Source: Pneumocystis sp. 'macacae' (Eukaryota; Ascomycota; Pneumocystomycetes; Pneumocystales; Pneumocystaceae). From it: a DNA stretch of 64,000 nt. Every line of letters starts with the position of its first letter. Position 1 is the stretch's first letter. The notes under the pieces are model-generated. The model was not told the origin of the DNA. It was given only the letters and a program-made list of their open reading frames with translations, and did no database searches. A program made the position numbers and the translations under genes. Shown one piece after another: positions 57,846 to 64,000 of the stretch. The stretch is from NCBI GenBank assembly GCA_018127085.1, contig CM030727.1:62001-126000 (forward strand). The letters are read 5' to 3'.

Positions 57846-60085
57846 ATGACACAAAACATTGCGCTCGAATTACCTTCTGGGAAATATATAGAATCGAAAA
57901 CACCTCTCTTTTTGGGTGTGAATATTGAACTATCACAATTGCGTCCAATTGCATTCCGTATATTTACAAAAAGACACAATTTAACATTGAAATCCGACGC
58001 CTTTAAGGAGCTTTCAACTTTTATAGGGAGGAAATGCGGTCAAAATTGGCATAAAGAAAGTGAATTCGCACTAGACGAAATTGCTCGACTATGGAAGAAA
58101 TCCCAAGGTTGGTAGTTATTTCTTAGTAGATTAGTATTAAAAATGTTAAGAAAATAACTTTCTTGTTTCAAGAGATTTACTTCTTCCTATTCTTAAAACA
58201 TGGAGTATGTCATATAGTTCAAAACCTATGGAAGGGCAAGCATTAGCCTTATTGGATAACAATACACACTCTGGCACATCATTGAATACAGTATTAGAAA
58301 ATGATTTTGACACAAAACAGTTTTTTTTATACATAGATGCTTTTAGTCAACCAAAATATGCGTTTGATATGACACATAAGTTATTCAAGCGGTGATATTT
58401 TTTTATGTGATGACATGTAGTTAATCCTGTATAGCTCGAATGAATTGCCCAAAATACTTGGAGATATTTCACATAAGATTTCAATTTATAGAGAGAGATT
58501 TTATCTTATTAAACAAAGATTACTTTCAAATCCAGCATTTCAAGAGCCTGGTTTTTATGGGTCAATATTTCATAAAGAATGGCATAAGGTTAATTGCATT
58601 TAGATATTTTTTTGTGTTTTTCTGAACACTATTGTAGATAACTTCTATTAAGAATCTTTTGGGTAGAATTGGAAAAGAATTTATGTTACTTGGAATGATA
58701 TCATATGGTCCAGATGGGAAACTTTGGTTAGAAGACATAGACGACCGAATTATATTAGAAACGGATGAAGCAATTAATGGAGGAGGATGGATTGTTCCAG
58801 GATGCATTATATTGGCAGATGGTATATATTTGGAAAATGGGATATTTCGTGTATTTGTTTTTGGACATCCTCCTTGTGAACCTAAATATTTGTCAGAAAA
58901 ATTGTTTGAACATGTTGATTTTCTTGGCAAAAACTATGATAATTTAACAAAAAAACAGTTAAAAGACGAAGAGGCAAAACTTAATCGTATACGACTTGTA
59001 TTTGCAGCAGATGTTATGCTTGATGATGTCTCAGTATTTAATATCTTCTAAAAAGATTCTGCTTATTTGTATTAGACTATGAAGGCTCTCAAGAAAATGC
59101 TTAATATGTATGAAATACGAGATGATATTTTTCCTGAGGCTATTATTTTAATGGGAAGTTTTATTTCTGTCCCATTTCATAATAATGGATTTTCAGCAGA
59201 TTACAAAGGTACACAGCTATATTTTCGCTAAATACGTTTATAATAATATATAAAAGCATTATTTAATTCATTGGCACTTTTATTAGAATCATTTCCAAAA
59301 CTTATACAAAAGTCAACTTTTATTCTTCTACCTGGACCTAACGATCCTTGGGCACAAGGAGGCATACCATTACTTCCGCAGAAAGGAATTCCTAAAATCT
59401 TTACCAATAGGATTAGGAAATTATGTAAACATGTAATTTTTGCTAGTAATCCATCAAGGTACATTTACTTAAAAACTAAACTATTCTGACATGTTAGGTT
59501 ATTATATTTTACACAAGATATTGTATTGTATAGGGACAATACCATGGAGAGATTAAGAAGACATTCACTTTGTTTTAATAGTATACATATATTATCTATT
59601 CATGAAAATGAACCAAATGAATCTAATGAAAATCCGAATAACAATACATCTGTAAATAAAACAGAAGAGGGTACTAATAGGCGGAAAAACGAGACATCAG
59701 ACTCCTCATCAGACTCTCAACAAACTCAAAACGTATTTTCATGTTTTTGTTTTATATTTAATTAATTGATTTAGCTCGTTCGGACCTTATTAGACCAATC
59801 TCATTTATCTCCGTTTTCTTTATCTTCTAGACCAACTTTGTGGGATTTTGATCATACTTTAAGACTTTATCCAATACCACACTTGGTATATTTCTAAAAA
59901 ACTATATAAGATGATCTAATATATAAAAGATGGTAATTGCTGATACATCTTGTCATGCTTTCCATATTTCTTATTGCGGATGCCTTAGCATAAATCCCGG
60001 GAAGCTAGCATGTAGCCATAAAGCATCTTGGGCAGAATATAATCCAGCTGAAAACAATGTGACTCTTTTTCAAGAACTGATATAA
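57846..60085 (+). CDS. DPB2: DNA polymerase epsilon subunit B
   Basis: Dpb2 is the essential second subunit of leading-strand polymerase epsilon and links it to GINS/CMG. The N-terminal helical domain has [40 protein letters not shown]. Then come QKFLYIDAF-type text ([15 protein letters not shown]), [60 protein letters not shown]. The calcineurin-like (inactive) phosphatase fold follows: [88 protein letters not shown] Ser/Asn-rich insert precedes [40 protein letters not shown] and the end NVTLFQELI. Around seven introns. Confidence 0.94.
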
Positions 60086-60166
60086 CTTTAGAGAATATAA
60101 ACCAATTTACACAAATACTTGTAGTTTCAAAAATCAGTCTATCGTCAAATGTTTGTGTATAGTCTA

Positions 60167-62226
60167 CTAGTTTCTTCTTTGGTATGGATGAAAACCATGG
60201 CCTCGCCCATTACGAGAATAACCCATTCTATGATTACGTGAAGGAATTGTGGGCTTGGATGGTCCTGTTGGTGCATTAGGAGGTGGTGTTGATTGAGAAG
60301 GAAGAGCTGGCGGTGATGTTATCTTTGGTGCAGGTATTTTTGATTCATTTTTTTGAACATCTTTTTGAGGTAGTTGAGATGGTTCTTTCTGAATTTCCGT
60401 ATTCCCACTATTACTAGATATAGAAGGTGGTTCTTCGTTTTGACTCGGCCCAAGTGTTGTAGATGGATTAACTTCATTAAAATTCCCCATAGGTCCCATT
60501 ATACCATTCATTTGGTTTAATATAGGATTCATTGATCCCATATTCATCCCTATTGGAAAACCCGGCATACCTGCTATGCCAGGCATAGCAGGTATGCCAG
60601 GCATACCGGGCATAGCAGGCATTATACCTCTACCCATGCCTATTCCAGTAGGAATTTGCATATTTCGGCCCATGGTTTGCATAGCAGTCATGTATGCCTG
60701 CATTCTTTGATAGTACTGTGCAACAACTGCTGGTGACATGCCACCGTAAAATTGTTGAATAGCTTGTGGATCCATTGGAAAATTGAATCCATCATTATTT
60801 TTGCCATAGAGATTCCGCTGGTAATTGCATCCACTTATATCCTTATCTTTTATATTCATGCGTTCTTTTATATTCCCTTTAGGTGTAGCACGTTTTACTT
60901 CAATCTATATTGTGTTACTTGTTTTTATTTTGTAAATTCTAAATAACCTGTTTATCATGAATTGCAAGATAAGGTTGTGACATGGCATTCTCTACTGCAG
61001 CGTCAGATTCAAACGTTACAAACCCAAATCCACGCGGTCTTCCTGTATCTTTGTCAATCATTAATGTAGCATCAATAACTCTTCCAAAAGCACTAAAAAA
61101 TTCTCTAAATTCATCTTCTGTACAGTCTTGTGAAACACCGCCCACAAACATTTTAGCTGTTTTCTCTTGTTCTTCCCTAGGAATTGCACGTTTTGGATCA
61201 ATCTTATATCTTATTAACATATCTATACATATTTATACAAATTACTTTACAATCTTTCCGTCGAGATAATGTTCTTTCACCATAACTGTGTTTACACATT
61301 TGGGATCCTTGAATGTTAAAAAGCCGAAACCCCTAGATCGGCCAGTAGAGCTATCTCTCATGACATTACACTCAGTAACTTCTCCGAATTGTTCAAAATA
61401 TGCTCGAAGGGAGTCTGGTAAGATAGAGATAAGAAAATATCAGATAAAACAGTGATCTTATTCATACCATCTGTGGTTTCCCAATTCAAACCTCCAATAA
61501 ACATTTTCCTACGAAACATACTATCAGTATTTTTCTAAACTATATAAATAGCAATATGAATGTTTTTTTTGAAATATAAACTTAACGCAGTTTTCTTAAT
61601 CTAATTTGAAAAAATAAACGCTCCAAAGAAATAAGCCAGCTTATTTTTTCTTGTATCTGAGATCTAGTCCTATCTTCTAATATAAAATTTTTTTTTAAAT
61701 ACACACGGATATTCCTATGGTATCATAAAGTATGTAAAAACACACACAAAACCCTATCCAACCATTTACAAACTTGAAAACCTTATATCCAAGGTTTTTA
61801 CTAACTTTCACATACCCATCTTCTCTAAAAGTAGACCCTGTTATCTCAGGATGTGTCTGGTTAGCAGACTTTGATAACTGTATGTCTGCTACAGATGAAC
61901 TATTATCTATGCTACCCAAACCCACTTTTTCTACATCTTGAGATTGTTGCTCGTTTTTCCCCCCTCCTATAGCCTTCAAAACACCTTTTTCTTGCAGAGG
62001 CGGTGATGCAATTTTCGATGAAACACTAATAACAGTTTCATCTTGTTTTTTAGAAATATTGTTTGACTCTTTTAGAGCACTCTTTTCTATTTCTATATAA
62101 TTTGATTGTTTTTGCTCTGTTTCTTCATCTCCACTAAAAAAACGTTGTTAATAGTTCAATTTGAGTGCTTCAAAAGGAATATTACTAAAGATCTTTAAAA
62201 AGATCATCTTCTTCGTATTCTTCCAT
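60167..62226 (-). CDS. HRP1: Hrp1/Nab4-type mRNA 3'-end processing factor (two RRMs)
   Basis: The protein resembles Hrp1, cleavage factor IB, which binds UA-rich efficiency elements and shuttles with mRNA. An acidic start (MEEYEEDDLFKDL) and a Ser/Glu/Lys-rich segment precede RRM1 (KMFIGGLNWETTDDSLRAYF, GRSRGFGFLTFKD) and RRM2 (KMFVGGVSQDCTEDEFREFF, GRVIDATLMIDKDTGRPRGF). The C-terminal part is Met/Gly/Pro-rich (MPGMPGIPAMPGIAGMPG) and Asn/Pro-rich and ends in an RG-type tail (RNGRGHGFHPYQRRN). Introns are at about 62155-62200, 61510-61730, 61420-61460, 61200-61260 and about 60900. The long 61510-61730 intron is the least certain join. Confidence 0.9.
60564..60598. repeat. 35-bp near-perfect palindrome in the HRP1 MPG repeat
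   Basis: GGCATACCTGCTATGCC, then one base (A), then its exact reverse complement GGCATAGCAGGTATGCC. The flanking sequence (60599-60623) adds more GGCATA and GCAGG units. It encodes part of the MPGIPAMPGIAGMPG tract on the minus strand. Confidence 0.8.
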
Positions 62227-62352
62227 GGAAAACAGCTTTCTTCTACTTTTTAATTTGCAAGAAACTTTATGTTTTTTCTTGCCGAGATGGATCGTGATTT
62301 ACCGAACTTTCTAAATGTGAAAAAAATATAGCATTTAAAAATATTATATGAA

Positions 62353-62492
62353 ATGACAAGAGTCAAGCAGGTTTGTATTCTTCCTTTAATAAGTGTAATT
62401 TAAATCTTTTTTTATAGGAAGTAATTCAAATAGGTACGTTTTTGAGCGTTACATTATGGATAAAGACTCTTCTAAAGTTGGTGTGTTTTTAG
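62353..62492 (+). CDS. Possible 30-residue hydrophobic peptide gene, doubtful
   Basis: ATG ACA AGA GTC AAG CAG is followed by a 47-nt GTTTGT...ATAG intron, and then EVIQIGTFLSVTLWIKTLLK and a TAG. This resembles a small membrane protein, but 30 residues with a plausible intron may be chance. It sits in the 5' region of GYP1. Confidence 0.22.
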
Positions 62493-62560
62493 ATAAAACA
62501 GAGTAAATTTACATTGAATCTTTTTTTAAATGAGCTTTTGAATTCTGATTATATGGAAGC

Positions 62561-64000
62561 ATGGGGTTTGCTTTTTTACGAACTCAAAAAAGCGTTTCTG
62601 ATGAAAATCTGCGGTAAATAATGTCTTGTGTTTTTTGAAAGAAATTGATGAATGTTTTTTGCTCAGATCGAGAGGAAGACAGCATGAAAATACGCCTATT
62701 ATTAAGGGGGCATCTTATTCTCATGCGGATGCTCTAAAAACACAAAGGTTGTATTTATTTTTGACTGAGTTGTTTTTAAAAAGTCATTAGATCTCAATCT
62801 CCTTCTAAGTCACTATATCATTTACAAATAAAGAATCTTATATCATCAACTAATATACACCGGAAAAGTGCTACTAGTTTTTCTGATTATCTTTCTGAAA
62901 CGGATAGTGATTGGGGCACTAATATAGATAATGGTAACAATTTTTTACAATTATTTAAGAATTGACCATCAGCATCATTTATGCACGATAAGGTAACTAA
63001 TTTAAATGAATCGGCATATTCTTTATCCCCAGAAAAAAAAATAAAATCTAAATGTCCAGGTAATAAACAAGTAATTGGTAAAATAAAGACATAATGCTTT
63101 TATGGCAATTAAATTTGAGTTTAGAGACTGTTTGTTCTTTAGACCTTCATAATAAATTATTTTTGTCTTTTGAACAGGGAACTAGTATAGAAAATGAAAA
63201 AATAAACTTTGATGTAATAAAGACAAATCGATTTAAGCAAATCCTTAATGATGTGAATGTGGATTTGGATCTTTTAAAAAAGCATGCGTGGAATGGTATA
63301 CCCGATAAGTCTCGCCCGATTGTATGGAAATTATTGTTAGGATACCTTCCATGTAATGCAAATAGACGAGAAGCTACACTTTCTCGTAAAAGAAACGAAT
63401 ATTATGAAAGTGTTTCCCAAACATATGGAAAAGGAACAAAAGAATTAGATCAAGTAATATGGCATCAAATACATATTGATGTCCTAAGGACAAACCCGAC
63501 TATTAAGTTATATCAATATGAAACTACACAAAAAGTAATTTATTTTTTTTTTTTAATTAATCTATGATAAACACTTTATAGTCTCTTGAGAGGATACTAT
63601 ATATTTGGGTTATTCGTCATCCGGCAAGCGGCTATGTTCAAGGTATTAGCGATTTAGTTACACCCTTTTTTCAAGTATTTTTATCTGAATATATTGGTAC
63701 GTTATTTAAAAAAATATACATTTTAACTAGTTAGATGGCGATCCCGAATTGTATGATCCTGCTAACTTAGCTGAAGATATCTTGAATATTATAGAAGCAG
63801 ATACTTTTTGGTGCACTTCTAAATTATTGGATGGTATTCAAGTAATAAATATTTTAGTTGTGGATTGATTATTTATCTGTATTCAGGATAATTATATTTT
63901 TGCTCAGCCAGGAATACATAGACAAATTATGAATCTGAAAGAATTAACTGCTAGAATTGATCACCCTTTATCTGTTCATTTGGAAAAACAGGGAGTGGAG
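62561..64000 (+). CDS. GYP1: Gyp1/TBC1D22-type Rab GTPase-activating protein, 3' end beyond window
   Basis: This TBC-domain GAP acts on Golgi Rab/Ypt GTPases. An N-terminal Ser-rich part starts MGFAFLRTQKSVSDENLR and continues SRGRQHENTPIIKGASYS. The TBC domain reads RFKQILNDVNVDLDLLKKHA, WNGIPDKSRPIVWKLLLGYL, the arginine-finger motif IHIDVLRTNP (IxxDxxRT), ILYIWVIRHPASGYVQGISD (YxQG glutamine finger), LVTPFFQVFLSEYI, DGDPELYD, ADTFWCTSKLLDGIQDNYIF, AQPGIHRQIMNLKEL. Seven or more introns. The ORF is cut by the window edge. An out-of-frame ATG lies 7 nt upstream of the chosen one. Confidence 0.88.

Noticed and set aside
1..64000. Transposons, CRISPR arrays, rRNA or surface-antigen gene clusters
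   Set aside because: No transposase, reverse transcriptase, regular spacer array, rRNA core sequence or cysteine-rich surface glycoprotein repeat was seen in reading both strands.

Overview
This 64 kb window is nuclear DNA from an intron-dense, AT-rich ascomycete fungus, most likely a Pneumocystis species or close relative in Taphrinomycotina. Most genes carry several short introns (about 40-50 nt) and are separated by very AT-rich spacers. The proteins I recognise most resemble fission-yeast versions (Rfa1/Ssb1, Srp1, Rpl4, Nup50-type). A nuclear complex I subunit (NUO8) argues against fission or budding yeasts themselves. There are no transposons, rRNA, tRNA or CRISPR arrays that I can support, and no surface-glycoprotein genes. 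All gene names come from reading the translations and splicing the exons by eye; no database search was run.

Layout. 1-7.9 kb: RPL4 (3' part off the edge) divergent from RPL15, then a STIMATE-family membrane protein, an Rcf2-type HIG1 protein and the cleavage/polyadenylation factor MPE1. 8.3-13.9 kb: RPA1/RFA1, a Vac7-like PI(3,5)P2 regulator, LSM12. About 13.6-18.2 kb: a GC-rich island holding the SR splicing factor SRP1 and, head to head with it, an ARMC8/GID5 ubiquitin-ligase subunit. 18.8-26.8 kb: cohesin RAD21, a Nup50/Nup2-like nucleoporin, AP endonuclease APN1, GINS subunit SLD5. 27.5-33.1 kb: a PHD-JmjC demethylase (JHD1/KDM2), an unknown two-TM protein, COP9 subunit CSN3. 34-43.9 kb: BUB1, prohibitin PHB2, zeta-COP RET3, RQC2/NEMF. 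45-53.7 kb: SUA5, Ca/Mn pump PMR1, GND1, NUO8, RPS30. 54-64 kb: ornithine decarboxylase antizyme (OAZ), a NASP/Hif1 histone chaperone, DPB2, HRP1, and the start of a GYP1 Rab-GAP.

The genes are housekeeping functions with no shared operon logic. Several serve DNA replication and chromosome segregation (RPA1, SLD5, DPB2, RAD21, BUB1), and several serve RNA processing or translation.

The most striking item is the antizyme gene at 54140-55115. Its first ORF ends in TGG TGT CCC TGA, and the conserved antizyme domain continues in the +1 frame across an intron that begins one base after the TGA, so it should need programmed +1 frameshifting. Other points worth a look: three introns with non-GT donors (two AT-AG, one GC-AG), a 9-nt and a 14-nt microexon, a 17-bp hairpin 3 nt before the GND1 start codon, a GID5 gene with no ATG before its conserved N-terminus, and a near-perfect palindrome inside the HRP1 coding sequence.
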